64,000 nucleotides of DNA from assembly GCF_020404765.1 (NCBI RefSeq), contig NZ_JAIVEM010000076.1, forward strand, positions 1 through 64,000. The letters are read 5' to 3'. The notes under the pieces are model-generated. The model worked only from the letters and a program-made list of their open reading frames with translations. It did not search any database and was not told the DNA's origin. Within the stretch, counting starts at the first letter, position 1, and every line of letters starts with the position of its first letter. This document shows positions 34,842 through 43,858 of this stretch, piece by piece. Source of the stretch: Paenibacillus sp. BJ-4. Lineage in GTDB: Bacteria; Bacillota; Bacilli; Paenibacillales; Paenibacillaceae. Both the position numbers and the translations under genes were made by a program.

Positions 34842-34983
34842 GGTGTGCACAAAAGCTGTCCGATGTTTGGTGGATTAGCTTAGCCTATTTTATAGGGGAT
34901 ATTTGTATTAGGGGGTAAACATCCAAGCACAGGGCACTCCTTCTTAATATGCTGTACTAATTCACCGAAAGGAGTTGCACATT

Positions 34984-35214
34984 ATGAGTCATTGCCCTTA
35001 CGACCCGATCGTGTGCCCGCCGATCCAATTTGTAAATCATCAATTTTTCCCACAAGTCGTGCCTGTGGTTCATCCGATTGAAATTGTTAATCAGACGCAC
35101 ATTGTACCTGTACCTCACCACGTATTTCCAGTGAGTGTAAAAGATCCTGGAGATCCATGTTGTCATACTCGCAGTCATGGCAAACGTCCTGTCCGCAGCA
35201 GCTCCAAGCGTTAA
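34984..35214 (+). CDS. cotD: CotD-like spore coat protein
   Basis: A 76-residue protein rich in His, Pro and Val with paired Cys (DPCCHTRSHG) and a basic Ser/Arg/Lys tail, the composition of the CotD family of inner spore coat proteins. The repeated PVVHP, PVPHH and QTHIVPV segments support this. The ATG at 34984 has AAAGGAG. It is a single-gene unit bounded by terminators, as expected for a mother-cell-specific late gene; I did not find a SigK promoter I would defend. Confidence 0.85.
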   Translation: MSHCPYDPIVCPPIQFVNHQFFPQVVPVVHPIEIVNQTHIVPVPHHVFPVSVKDPGDPCCHTRSHGKRPVRSSSKR

Positions 35215-35222
35215 GGAAGTCT

Positions 35223-35258
35223 AAAAAAGCAGTCATGGTGTACACATGGCTGCTTTTT
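35223..35258. terminator. Bidirectional terminator between cotD and the protease gene
   Basis: Stem AAAAAAGCAGTCATG / CATGGCTGCTTTTT with a short GTGTACA-containing loop and T/A runs at both ends, serving the two convergent genes. Confidence 0.85.
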
Positions 35259-35272
35259 CCCAAAAGAAATTG

Positions 35273-37153
35273 TTACATTTCCAGCTTCTTTAAAATAGAT
35301 TTTAATTTGTCGCTCAGATGCTGTGGATACAATTGTAAAGGAACATATTGGCGTTGAGCCGCTTTTAACGCCTTATACACATCAATTTGACCATATCCAA
35401 AATATTTGTCATGTCCTGGTGTGCCCAAATCAATTACGCTGCTTCTCATTAAATCCATAACCTCTTTATTGCTTAGTTCGGGGTTGATTGACCGAATCAG
35501 GGCAGCGAGCGCTGACACATGTGGACTGGCCATCGAAGTGCCCGACAGAGCAGCATATTGATTCCCTGGATACGTGCTGGCTATGCTTGCACCTGGAGCC
35601 ATGACGTCCACATAATTCCCATAATTGGAAAAAGAGGCACGGTGCATGGAAGAATCCGTGGCCGAAACAGCAAACACTTCGGGGTATGCTGCCGGATAGC
35701 CGGGTCGTTCCGTATTATCATTGCCTGTGGCTGCAACTAATACAACATCTTTATCATAGGCATATTTGATCGCATCATGTAGAAATGAAGCTTGTGCGTA
35801 ATTGCCTAGACTCAAATTGATAACTTTGGCTCCGTGATCAGCTGCCCATATAATACCTTCTGCAACCGAGTAAGTCGTACCTGAGCCGGATTGGTCGAGT
35901 ACCTTGATCGGCATGACCTTGTTATACCACGTCATGCCGGCGACGCCCTCGCCATTATTCACGAGTGCAGAAATGATTCCGGCGACATGCGTTCCGTGAC
36001 CCACGTCATCATAAGGCTTTTCAGACGTATTAACTACGTTATGTCCCGGAAGAATTTGACCCTTCAGGTCGGGATGATCCAGGTCCACTCCTGTGTCCAC
36101 GACGGCAACAACTACATCCTTGCTGCCTTTGCTTAATCCCCAACCCCGATTGGTTTCGGTGGCTGGCAGATTCCATTGATAACGAGAAAAGAGCAAATCA
36201 TTGGGAATAGATTCGTCTGATCTCAAAGGTGCCTTCTCATTAGTCAGATACATATAGTGAGGTTCTGAATAAAGTGGGTTCCACTTTTTCGAAAAGTATT
36301 GCTTTAGCTCTTTGTAGCTCATGTTATCTGAATGAAACACGTAGGTGTAACCCAGCTTGCGACCAGGCTCACAGTGCAAATCTTTTGCGATTTCGCGTAG
36401 CTGCTGTTGATCGGGATTGTGACGGAAGCGAACGACGATTTCATTTTCAAAATAATGGCTCGCATTTTCGTTGTCATGACCAGTCTTGACGGTGATATCG
36501 TGCAGGGTGTCAGGATGCACGGATTCAACCTTGTAGCTGCCTTCCTTGGGATAGGGAATCAAACGCAGATTCTTACGCTGATGTTTCTCCACATCACGCA
36601 ATACTTGCTGGCTGACCAGAGCGACAACGCCATATGTTCTATCAGTCGATGGTTCAGCCATGACAAAATATTTACCGCCATCGACCTCAAAAGCAGCGGA
36701 TTCGTAGGATTTATTTTGTATGACGGAACGACGAGCCGCAGCAAGGCTGCTTTTGATTTGAGGATGACTCAGCAGACGGGTTTGTGCTTTGCTGCCTGTA
36801 TAGGTAGTACAATTCCCGTCACGCGTATGAATCCACTGTAACGTATGAAGATGGCTGTGCGATTGCTGCAGCTTGCGAGTAAACCGTCTTTTCTGATCAG
36901 TGGTTTTGCCATGAAGCTCTCGCATAACGTATAGAATATCCTGTCTGGCATCCGTGCGAGTGAGTGAATCCGTAGCCGATACGTCCAAAGAAAGTATTCC
37001 CTTTTTGAGTTGTTTCTCTTGCTGTGGTACCATCTTAGTCGTATAAGCGGGCTGCGGTGTGTGGCGATGGTCACGGGAAGGCAGCATCAGTGTGATGACA
37101 AGCACTCCGGCAGCTGCACCGAGTAAGGGCTTTAACCATTTTTGCCGAGACAT
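35273..37153 (-). CDS. Secreted subtilisin-like serine protease (S8 family)
   Basis: A 626-residue exported protease. A basic N-terminus and hydrophobic segment (about 8-24, LLGAAAGVLVITLMLP) form a signal peptide or anchor, followed by a long region of about 300 residues acting as propeptide, then the S8 domain (about 325-610). The catalytic triad is in AVVDTGVDLDHPDL (Asp near 350), GHGTHVAGIISA (His near 387) and SGTSMASPHVSAL (Ser near 537). The C-terminus has no extra domain. No dedicated regulator is adjacent; its convergence with a spore coat gene is not evidence of a spore role. Confidence 0.93.
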   Translation of the reverse strand: MSRQKWLKPLLGAAAGVLVITLMLPSRDHRHTPQPAYTTKMVPQQEKQLKKGILSLDVSATDSLTRTDARQDILYVMRELHGKTTDQKRRFTRKLQQSHSHLHTLQWIHTRDGNCTTYTGSKAQTRLLSHPQIKSSLAAARRSVIQNKSYESAAFEVDGGKYFVMAEPSTDRTYGVVALVSQQVLRDVEKHQRKNLRLIPYPKEGSYKVESVHPDTLHDITVKTGHDNENASHYFENEIVVRFRHNPDQQQLREIAKDLHCEPGRKLGYTYVFHSDNMSYKELKQYFSKKWNPLYSEPHYMYLTNEKAPLRSDESIPNDLLFSRYQWNLPATETNRGWGLSKGSKDVVVAVVDTGVDLDHPDLKGQILPGHNVVNTSEKPYDDVGHGTHVAGIISALVNNGEGVAGMTWYNKVMPIKVLDQSGSGTTYSVAEGIIWAADHGAKVINLSLGNYAQASFLHDAIKYAYDKDVVLVAATGNDNTERPGYPAAYPEVFAVSATDSSMHRASFSNYGNYVDVMAPGASIASTYPGNQYAALSGTSMASPHVSALAALIRSINPELSNKEVMDLMRSSVIDLGTPGHDKYFGYGQIDVYKALKAAQRQYVPLQLYPQHLSDKLKSILKKLEM

Positions 37154-37339
37154 GGGACTGTCCTCCTTAAGTGTTTATAATTTTATGGTTTAGCGTGAGG
37201 AGGTTGGCATGTTTTTATACCTTTCAGTGCTTATTTGTGGTAGGATAAATACTGAAAATTACAGCTCTTTCGGTTAGAAGGGACTATTTTCGGGTAACCA
37301 AATTGATGAACAAGCAACAAATAAGGGGGAGCTGCCTTG

Positions 37340-37846
37340 ATGTCAGCAGTCAACGTACAAAAATTATGTGAGTCGGCGCAGGAGAAACTGAAAACTGTCG
37401 TGAAACGTGTGGAAACATTCCTCAATGAGCATGCCCTGCCGCAGCTGGCTGTGGATGGAAATGAGGAGTCCGTACTTTTTTATAAAGGTTTTTTGTCGGA
37501 TCTCCGCTATATCCTTGTTTTTTCCGAAGTATCCTATGAAAAGCTGGGTGTGGCTTTGCGCCGTGCCAACTTTGACGTCGATTTTGCGGAAAAGGCATTG
37601 TATAACGTTTACCATGACTGCGTGAACAGCTTTTTTTATCCCAAAAATGAATCTTACGCAGAGGACGGACGCTATGCTTATACGGGACAAGATGCTATTC
37701 GCTTCCGTAAAACGCCTGTGCCTGCCGCACGCGAAGTGATCATGGACATTACTAAAAATTTTGAAGAGCTGCGTGATGATCTGACTTATTATGAAAGTGA
37801 TTATCTGACTCAGCGCCGTATGCAGACTCGCCGTACTCATGCTTAG
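37340..37846 (+). CDS. ypuI: YpuI family protein (DUF3907)
   Basis: A 168-residue soluble protein of the YpuI family, found in Bacilli. The pattern VKRVETFLNEHALPQLAVDG followed by GFLSDLRYILVFSE and RANFDVDFAEKALYNVYHDCV is family-typical, and the protein is mostly helical with no membrane segment. The function is unknown. The ATG at 37340 follows AAGGGGGA; the overlapping TTG at 37337 is less likely. It stands alone with its own terminator. Confidence 0.85.
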   Translation: MSAVNVQKLCESAQEKLKTVVKRVETFLNEHALPQLAVDGNEESVLFYKGFLSDLRYILVFSEVSYEKLGVALRRANFDVDFAEKALYNVYHDCVNSFFYPKNESYAEDGRYAYTGQDAIRFRKTPVPAAREVIMDITKNFEELRDDLTYYESDYLTQRRMQTRRTHA

Positions 37847-37896
37847 GCATTTCATGGGTGGGTCGTTTTTAATCGAAAACTAAAACAAGACAAGCA

Positions 37897-37952
37897 AGCC
37901 GTTTTCTCTTGCTTCCTGCCAGTTTGGAGGGGGCAAAGAAAGCGGCTTTTTT
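37897..37952 (+). terminator. Terminator after ypuI
   Basis: AGCCGTTTTCTCTTGC (37897-37912) pairs with GCAAAGAAAGCGGCT (37933-37947), allowing one bulge and wobbles, followed by six T. Confidence 0.8.
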
Positions 37953-38030
37953 CGTATGTCACCAACTGCCATATGTCAGGTACGCATAGGTGCGGGGGAG
38001 TGAGGGGAAAATGAATCCGAGGTGATGATC

Positions 38031-38258
38031 ATGAGCCAAGAGGCCAAGCCAATCGTTAAATGCAGTGTAGCCAATTGCCATTATTGGGGAGAAAACAACT
38101 TTTGCAAGGCGGATTTGATCATGATTGAAGTTGATGGTCATGCCGGTAAGAAATTTAAGGAAGAATACGCAGGAGAAAGCTTCAGCTCAGAAGAACGCGA
38201 TAAAGCTGATACGTCTGCCGCCACTTGTTGCCACACCTTTAAGCCGAAGTCTTTGTAA
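38031..38258 (+). CDS. DUF1540 domain protein
   Basis: A 75-residue protein with the DUF1540 pattern VKCSVANCHYWGENNFCKAD, whose spaced cysteines (CxxxxC...C, plus a CCHTF near the end) suggest metal binding, probably zinc. DUF1540 proteins are widespread in spore-forming Firmicutes, with unknown function. The ATG at 38031 is six bases after GAGGTG; two earlier in-frame starts lie within that ribosome site. It is followed 42 bases later by a small membrane protein and may be co-transcribed. Confidence 0.88.
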   Translation: MSQEAKPIVKCSVANCHYWGENNFCKADLIMIEVDGHAGKKFKEEYAGESFSSEERDKADTSAATCCHTFKPKSL

Positions 38259-38300
38259 AAACTCATAGCCAATTATTCGCATTTGGAGGTGCAGTGTATT

Positions 38301-38696
38301 ATGGAGGATCATAAAACGGAAAAGCATCAAAATGAAGAGCATGTTAGCCGTGAACGAGTAGATTACCCACGTCATATTGAGAAGCACTCCACCAAGCGAC
38401 GTAATCACCGTGAAGAATATGCCGCAGAAGTGGCTCCCGGCTCGCCAGTTGCAACTCGAGATAAGGACAAAGGTGAACAGAAGGCTATAAATAACAGTGG
38501 TCGTATTGCCGGTTATATTGGTATAGCCGCAGGAATTGCATCCCTGTTCATGTGGTCTATTGTGTTAGGGCCAATTGCTGCGGTTTTAGGTTTTTTTGCT
38601 TATGTGAATGGCAGCAAAACGACAGGTATTTGGTCGATTGGACTTGGTGCGCTCGCGACATTGAGTTATTTCGCTTTTATCCCGTTTGTTCGTTAA
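38301..38696 (+). CDS. Small membrane protein with charged N-terminal half
   Basis: A 131-residue protein in two parts: residues 1-65 are highly charged with many His, Glu, Lys and Arg, and residues 70-131 hold two membrane helices with small residues (YIGIAAGIASLFMWSIVLGPIAAVLGFFAYVNG), resembling the DUF4190 or DUF308 type. The ATG at 38301 has GGAGGTG ten bases upstream. The function is unknown; the pairing with the DUF1540 gene is the only context. Confidence 0.75.
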   Translation: MEDHKTEKHQNEEHVSRERVDYPRHIEKHSTKRRNHREEYAAEVAPGSPVATRDKDKGEQKAINNSGRIAGYIGIAAGIASLFMWSIVLGPIAAVLGFFAYVNGSKTTGIWSIGLGALATLSYFAFIPFVR

Positions 38697-38726
38697 TCCT
38701 GTAGAGGTACAAAAAAGTTTAATTAT

Positions 38727-38766
38727 AAGCTCCACTGTCTCTATCGACAGATCAGGAGCTTTTTTT
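38727..38766 (+). terminator. Terminator after the small membrane protein
   Basis: Stem AAGCTCC...CTGTC / GACAG...GGAGCTT with internal asymmetry, followed by seven T. Confidence 0.85.
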
Positions 38767-38864
38767 CGTTAAAAGGTATGGCAGTACATAGCAAAAAGTT
38801 GTATCATTAGCTGTAACGACAAGCTATTTGGGATACAACAACTACAGAAAGTTGGGAACACCAC

Positions 38865-39563
38865 ATGCAAATTGATCCGCGCGTGTCCAAATCCATGGTA
38901 GACATGCAGCTGTTAAATAATATGAGTGCTACAACCCAAACGGGCACAACGGACGCTTTTTCAGGATTGTTGGAGCAAGTAGGTCAGTTGGAGACAGATG
39001 ACGCCGCAACTCGTGAGAATTCAAGCGATGTTACCCGAGATGAAAATGGGTTGCTCTGGCTCCAATTAGGACCTTCGAGGGGGGCGGCTTCGCCTTTTGC
39101 GGTATACCCTGCTTCTTCCAGCACAGCAAGCAATGTACCTACGAAGCCTACTGCGTATGACGATATGATTAACGAGGCTAGCCAAAAATATGGCGTTCCG
39201 GTTGCTTTGATTAAAGCGGTTATTGATACGGAATCTTCATTTAATCCGTTGGTCACTTCTTCGGCCGGGGCCAAGGGGCTTATGCAGCTTATGGATGCTA
39301 CCGCTCAGGGTTTGGGAGTTAGTGACCCATATGATCCTGCTCAAAACATTGATGCTGGCGTTCGTTATTTGTCTTACCAGATCAAACGTTTTAACGGACA
39401 GGAAAATATGGCTTTGGCGGCATATAATGCAGGCCCGGGACGGGTTCAGCGTCTTGGTGTAAGCAGTGATAAGCAATTGATGGCTGTGCTGGATAAGCTT
39501 CCATTAGAAACGCAAAAATATATTACCAAAATACAGAATGCACGTGAAAAATATACGATTTAA
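38865..39563 (+). CDS. Lytic transglycosylase (SLT domain)
   Basis: A 232-residue protein with a Ser/Thr-rich N-terminal 95 residues and a C-terminal goose-type SLT domain (about 100-225) that cleaves the MurNAc-GlcNAc bond of peptidoglycan. The catalytic Glu is Glu123 in DTESSFNP, and GAKGLMQLMDAT and ALAAYNAGPGRV are family hallmarks. It has no recognisable signal peptide, as in Bacillus YjbJ (CwlQ), its likely counterpart. The start codon has only a weak ribosome site. Confidence 0.9.
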   Translation: MQIDPRVSKSMVDMQLLNNMSATTQTGTTDAFSGLLEQVGQLETDDAATRENSSDVTRDENGLLWLQLGPSRGAASPFAVYPASSSTASNVPTKPTAYDDMINEASQKYGVPVALIKAVIDTESSFNPLVTSSAGAKGLMQLMDATAQGLGVSDPYDPAQNIDAGVRYLSYQIKRFNGQENMALAAYNAGPGRVQRLGVSSDKQLMAVLDKLPLETQKYITKIQNAREKYTI

Positions 39564-39716
39564 GCCCTACAGCTTATAAAAAATGTGCATAATTTTAATT
39601 AGATCAGGTCCGCAGTCAGGATCAATATGGGGAAAGGGTGTCGCTGGAATGTAGCGGCCTTTCCCTGTTTTGGTCTTTTTTTGTTGCAGCAGTTGCAGGG
39701 AAGAAAGGGGAGTTTT

Positions 39717-40865
39717 ATGAGATATTTTGATTATGCCGCGACAACTCCGCCTTTTGAAGAGGTAATTACAACAATTGCCGAGGTCATGAGACGCCATTAT
39801 GGCAATCCATCTTCGATGCATCGTTATGGAGAGGATGCGGATAAGCTGCTTAAGCGATCCCGGGAAGTATGCGCTATGGCTTTGGGAGTGCATCCGGCGG
39901 AGATTGTATTTACATCCGGGGCAACTGAAAGCAACAATCTGGCCATTAAGGGAGCAGCTATACAATATCAAGCCAGAGGCAAACATATCGTTACTGTATC
40001 GACAGAGCACCCGTCTGTGTATGAGGCATGCAAACAGTTGACAGATCTGGGCTTTGAAGTTACGTTTTTGCCCGTTGACGCGGAAGGGCACGTCAGTGCT
40101 AAGCAGGTATGTGACGCCGTCCGTAAAGATACGATTTTAGTTAGTATCATGCATGTTAATAATGAGACGGGAAGGGTACAACCTTTGCAAGACATCGGGG
40201 CTGCACTCAAGAAACAGTTCCCGCGTGTACTATTTCATGTCGACGGTGTACAGGGCTATGGAAAGCTTCCAGTTGATATTCGGGGCTGGCAGGCTGATCT
40301 GTACAGTCTCTCTGGGCATAAGCTACGGGGACCCAAGGGTGCTGGGCTGCTGTTCGTTCGGGAAGGTGTGAAGCTTTCCCCACTGCTGAGTGGCGGCTCT
40401 CAGGAGCAGGGCTTGCGTGCAGGTACGGAAAATGTACCACTGCTTGTTGGTATGTCCAAGGCGATACGGCTTGCGGGCGAACGGCAAGTTGAGACAGCAC
40501 AGCGTATAACTGAGTGGAGAGATCGGGTGGCAGCAGAAGTGAAGACGATCCCTCAACTGCGGCTGAACAGCGGGGAGGAAGCGCCGCATATTGTCCATTT
40601 TTCATATCCGGGTATGAAAGCTGAGGTGCTGCTGCATACGCTGGAGCAATTGGGTGTAGCGGTATCAACCAAATCGGCCTGCTCTTCGAAATTGGCCGAG
40701 CCCAGTCGGGTGCTGCTGGCGATGGGATGCAGTGAGCTGGAGGCGTCTGGCGGCATTCGTATCAGTTTCGGAGACGAGCATACAGAACAGGATATCGATG
40801 AGCTTATACTTGCGCTGAGGCAGGCTGTAGCCAAGCTGGAATCCCTTGAAAGGTGGAAACATTAA
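39717..40865 (+). CDS. Cysteine desulfurase (NifS/IscS type)
   Basis: A 382-residue PLP enzyme that removes sulfur from cysteine and passes a persulfide onward. The PLP lysine is in SLSGHKLRGPKGAG, and the catalytic Cys is in the loop KSACSSKLAEPSRVL (near residue 325). The ATG at 39717 has AAAGGGGAG; the longer frame upstream has no site. It abuts thiI (one base between stop and start), so it is the dedicated sulfur donor for tRNA 4-thiouridine and perhaps thiamine synthesis, as for the NifZ-ThiI pair of Bacillus. Confidence 0.94.
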   Translation: MRYFDYAATTPPFEEVITTIAEVMRRHYGNPSSMHRYGEDADKLLKRSREVCAMALGVHPAEIVFTSGATESNNLAIKGAAIQYQARGKHIVTVSTEHPSVYEACKQLTDLGFEVTFLPVDAEGHVSAKQVCDAVRKDTILVSIMHVNNETGRVQPLQDIGAALKKQFPRVLFHVDGVQGYGKLPVDIRGWQADLYSLSGHKLRGPKGAGLLFVREGVKLSPLLSGGSQEQGLRAGTENVPLLVGMSKAIRLAGERQVETAQRITEWRDRVAAEVKTIPQLRLNSGEEAPHIVHFSYPGMKAEVLLHTLEQLGVAVSTKSACSSKLAEPSRVLLAMGCSELEASGGIRISFGDEHTEQDIDELILALRQAVAKLESLERWKH

Positions 40866-40866
40866 A

Positions 40867-42093
40867 ATGCATTATGATATGCTATTGCTTCGCTTTGGCG
40901 AATTTACATTAAAAGGGAAAAATCGTACTCGTTTTGAAAAGGCGGTACTGAATCACGTAAAGCTGGTGCTCAAGCCGTTTCCCGGCGCTTCTTTACGGAA
41001 GGAATTTGGACGAATTTATGTGGTTCTCGGAGGAGAGCCCTATGAGCAGATCATTCAAGTGTTAAAAAAAGTGTTTGGTATCACCACAATTAGCCCTGTC
41101 AAAATGGCTCCTGCCCAGCTTGATGCGATAGTTAAGTCTGCTGTAGCTTTGATGCGTGAACTGAATGTGGCAGAAGGTACAACTTTCAAGGTAAATGCCC
41201 GTAGAGTGTGGAAGGAGTTTGCTCATTCTTCACATGAGATGAACCACTTGATTGGTTCCCCTATATTGCGGGAGTTTCCGGCGCTGAAGGTCGATGTGCA
41301 TCAACCGAATATTGAGCTACGTGTGGAGGTCAGAGAACAGGCAGCTTATATATTTAGCGATGTTATTACGGCTGTAGGAGGCTTTCCGCTAGGTACGAAC
41401 GGCAAAGCCATGCTGTTGCTATCCGGTGGAATCGATAGCCCTGTGGCAGGCTGGTCTTCTATGCGCAGAGGATTGGAAATCGAATGTGTTCATTTTTATA
41501 GCTATCCGTTTACAAGTGAGCGCGCAAAAGAAAAGGTTATTGATTTGGCAAGAGTATTGGCTGGCTATGCAGGGCGGATTAAGATCCATCTTGTACCATT
41601 TACGGAGGTGCAGACCGCTTTTACACGCACTGGCCAGGATAATCTCATTATTACGCTCATGAGGCGATCTATGCTGCGAATTGCAACGATGCTGGCTGAG
41701 CGTGAAGGAGCACTGGCACTTGTAACGGGTGACAGTTTGGGTCAAGTGGCCAGTCAAACATTATCCAGTATGAATGTGATCGGCCGTTCGACGGAGTTGC
41801 CTTTGCTGCGGCCTCTCGTCATGATGGATAAACAGGAAATCACGGAAATCGCGAAGCAAATTGGAACCTACGATCTATCTATTCTCCCTTATGAGGATTG
41901 CTGCACATTGTTTGTTCCCAAATCCCCGACGACCAATCCCAATTTGTGGGTTGTTCAAAAGATTGAAGCCTCTATTCGGGATTTAAATGCCTTGATTGAG
42001 CAGGCTGTGGCTGCAACCGAGACTGTCGTTCTTGAGGCGGGTGGGTCTATGGAGGGCCGCAAGGAAGAAGTTGTACAGGAAGATTGGTTTTAA
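40867..42093 (+). CDS. thiI: tRNA 4-thiouridine synthase ThiI
   Basis: A 408-residue enzyme that adenylates U8 of tRNA and transfers sulfur. It has an N-terminal ferredoxin-like and THUMP region (about 1-165), then a PP-loop ATP pyrophosphatase domain with LSGGIDSPVAGW (about 185) and YEDCCTLFVPKSPTTNP. There is no C-terminal rhodanese domain, which is typical of Bacilli; the sulfur relay therefore depends on the adjacent desulfurase. The ATG at 40867 has GAAAGGTGG. Confidence 0.96.
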   Translation: MHYDMLLLRFGEFTLKGKNRTRFEKAVLNHVKLVLKPFPGASLRKEFGRIYVVLGGEPYEQIIQVLKKVFGITTISPVKMAPAQLDAIVKSAVALMRELNVAEGTTFKVNARRVWKEFAHSSHEMNHLIGSPILREFPALKVDVHQPNIELRVEVREQAAYIFSDVITAVGGFPLGTNGKAMLLLSGGIDSPVAGWSSMRRGLEIECVHFYSYPFTSERAKEKVIDLARVLAGYAGRIKIHLVPFTEVQTAFTRTGQDNLIITLMRRSMLRIATMLAEREGALALVTGDSLGQVASQTLSSMNVIGRSTELPLLRPLVMMDKQEITEIAKQIGTYDLSILPYEDCCTLFVPKSPTTNPNLWVVQKIEASIRDLNALIEQAVAATETVVLEAGGSMEGRKEEVVQEDWF

Positions 42094-42100
42094 GGCATGA

Positions 42101-42137
42101 AAAAGGCAGACCATTAGTGAATGGTCTGCCTTTTTTT
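42101..42137. terminator. Bidirectional terminator between thiI and the TerC gene
   Basis: Perfect stem AAAAGGCAGACCAT / ATGGTCTGCCTTTT with a TAGTGA loop and T runs on both sides. Confidence 0.9.
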
Positions 42138-42161
42138 GATTTGAGTTATGAAGGATTTTAA

Positions 42162-42848
42162 TTATTTTAAAACGGCTTTTTCACGGTTGGATATGGCTTT
42201 GCGGTTCTGAAGATACCCTGTGAGTAAAATGCCAACCGTAATAAAGGCAATAAACAGGATACGCAATGCAGGATGCGCAGTAAAGTACGGCTCAAGCTTA
42301 CGTTCTTCGGTAATCATATTAGAGGCCGTATAACCAAGCACGGCTGATCCTAAATAGATAATCCAAGGAAATTTATTAATAAGCTTGATAAAAAGCGTGC
42401 TTCCCCATACAACGATCGGCACGCTGATCAGCAGACCAAGCACCACGAGTACCAAATGCTGCTGGGCAGCGCCAGCAACAGCAATCACGTTGTCCAGACC
42501 CATGGCCGCATCGGCTATAATAATGGTGCGAATAGCACCCCACAAAGTGATTCCGGCTTTGACTTCGGTGTGATCCTCCTGATCCACCAGCAGCTTATAC
42601 GCGATCCAGATTAGCATTACACCACCGATCAGTAATAGCCACGGTATTTGAAGCAACCAAAGCACCACAATGGTGGCTGCTATGCGAATGAGCAGAGCAC
42701 CTCCGGTACCATACAGAATCGCTTTTTTTTGCGTTGTAGGTGGTAGCTTCCTGGCGGCAAGTCCAATTACAATTGCATTATCTCCTGCGAGCAGAAGGTC
42801 AATGAATATCACATTAAGCAGCAGCCAAAAAAACTGAAATCCGGACAT
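42162..42848 (-). CDS. TerC-family membrane protein (YjbE type)
   Basis: A protein of about 228 residues with seven membrane helices, of the TerC family. Conserved acidic sites are seen in FIDLLLAGDNAIVIGLAA and ADAAMGLDNVIAVAGAA, and a cytoplasmic acidic loop has LVDQEDHTEVKAG. Characterised YjbE-like members export Mn(II) and help load Mn into exported proteins. The start is unclear: an AGGGAG abuts the ATG at 42863, and the next in-frame ATG is 42848, which aligns best with YjbE. It is divergent from a second TerC gene. Confidence 0.88.
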   Translation of the reverse strand: MSGFQFFWLLLNVIFIDLLLAGDNAIVIGLAARKLPPTTQKKAILYGTGGALLIRIAATIVVLWLLQIPWLLLIGGVMLIWIAYKLLVDQEDHTEVKAGITLWGAIRTIIIADAAMGLDNVIAVAGAAQQHLVLVVLGLLISVPIVVWGSTLFIKLINKFPWIIYLGSAVLGYTASNMITEERKLEPYFTAHPALRILFIAFITVGILLTGYLQNRKAISNREKAVLK

Positions 42849-43037
42849 GTCAATTGTTCTCATCTCCCTGATTTGGCATCCCAAAATCATTACTCTGTGT
42901 ATATTAATACCCGTTTTTCGGAAATACGATTAATTATATTGCTGTTCACTGCTGATTTCAAGGTTTTTACTCAACAAAATTGACAAGCATAGCCTTCTCC
43001 TGTTTCGCATACAAGTAGGATGGGGGTGTTTGTACAC

Positions 43038-43697
43038 ATGGAGCATATCATTTTGCTGTTAAAAATATTAATGATCAATTTGGTATTAAGCGGTGATAAT
43101 GCGGTTGTTATTGCTATGGCGAGCAAAAACTTGCCTCCAAGACAGCGGAGCCAAGCTATTTGGTGGGGGGCGATCGGCGCCGTTGGCTTGCGTTGTGTGT
43201 TGACTTTTGTAGCTGTCATTTTGCTGCGCATACCCTTTATTCAAGCAGCGGGTGGTCTACTTCTGTTATGGATTGCGTTTAAACTGCTTTACGACAATGA
43301 GGATCATGTCGGAATAAGAGCTGAAACCAGCATATGGAAGGCTATACAGGTGATCCTGGTAGCAGATTTTGTAATGAGTCTGGATAACGTATTAGCTATC
43401 GCAGCACTTGCGAATGGAGATATCGCTATTATTGTCATCGGCATTGCGATTAGCATTCCAATTGTCGTCTGGGGCAGCAACATTATTGCGATCTGGCTTC
43501 ACCGTTTCCCTATACTTGTTTTGCTGGGGTCTGCAATTTTAGCCTTCACGGCAGGAGAAATGCTGCTGCGGGATTCCAGATTGGGTGTATGGTTAGCGGG
43601 TGCAGGGGAAGTTTTACATGCATGGTTGCCAGGACTGTTGGCCGCAATAGTTATCATTTTCGGAACCTATCGTCAGTTGCGAGCCCGCCACATTTGA
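43038..43697 (+). CDS. TerC-family membrane protein, paralogue
   Basis: A 219-residue, seven-helix protein with the TerC motifs NLVLSGDNAVVIAMAS and ADFVMSLDNVLAIAAL. It is homologous to but clearly diverged from the TerC protein encoded divergently 189 bp away. It is likely to export metal ions such as Mn(II), inferred from the family. The ATG at 43038 has GGGGGTG nearby; the ATG at 43020 overlaps that site. I found no yybP-ykoY manganese riboswitch in the intergenic region. Confidence 0.88.
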   Translation: MEHIILLLKILMINLVLSGDNAVVIAMASKNLPPRQRSQAIWWGAIGAVGLRCVLTFVAVILLRIPFIQAAGGLLLLWIAFKLLYDNEDHVGIRAETSIWKAIQVILVADFVMSLDNVLAIAALANGDIAIIVIGIAISIPIVVWGSNIIAIWLHRFPILVLLGSAILAFTAGEMLLRDSRLGVWLAGAGEVLHAWLPGLLAAIVIIFGTYRQLRARHI

Positions 43698-43858
43698 ACG
43701 TAGTTTTTTTGGAAAACATCGGCTAAACTATACATAGGGTTTTGCAGATGCCGGGGATTTTGCTCGGTTTTTGTAAATACGCTATATTCATAAAAATACA
43801 CTCAAAAACAATCACATTAAAAAAACACAAACAAATTCAGCAAGCAAAGGAGACCACG

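Noticed and set aside
42891-43037. yybP-ykoY manganese riboswitch before the TerC genes
   Set aside because: The region has no conserved GGGGAGUA-type core and no terminator stem, although TerC genes often carry this switch.
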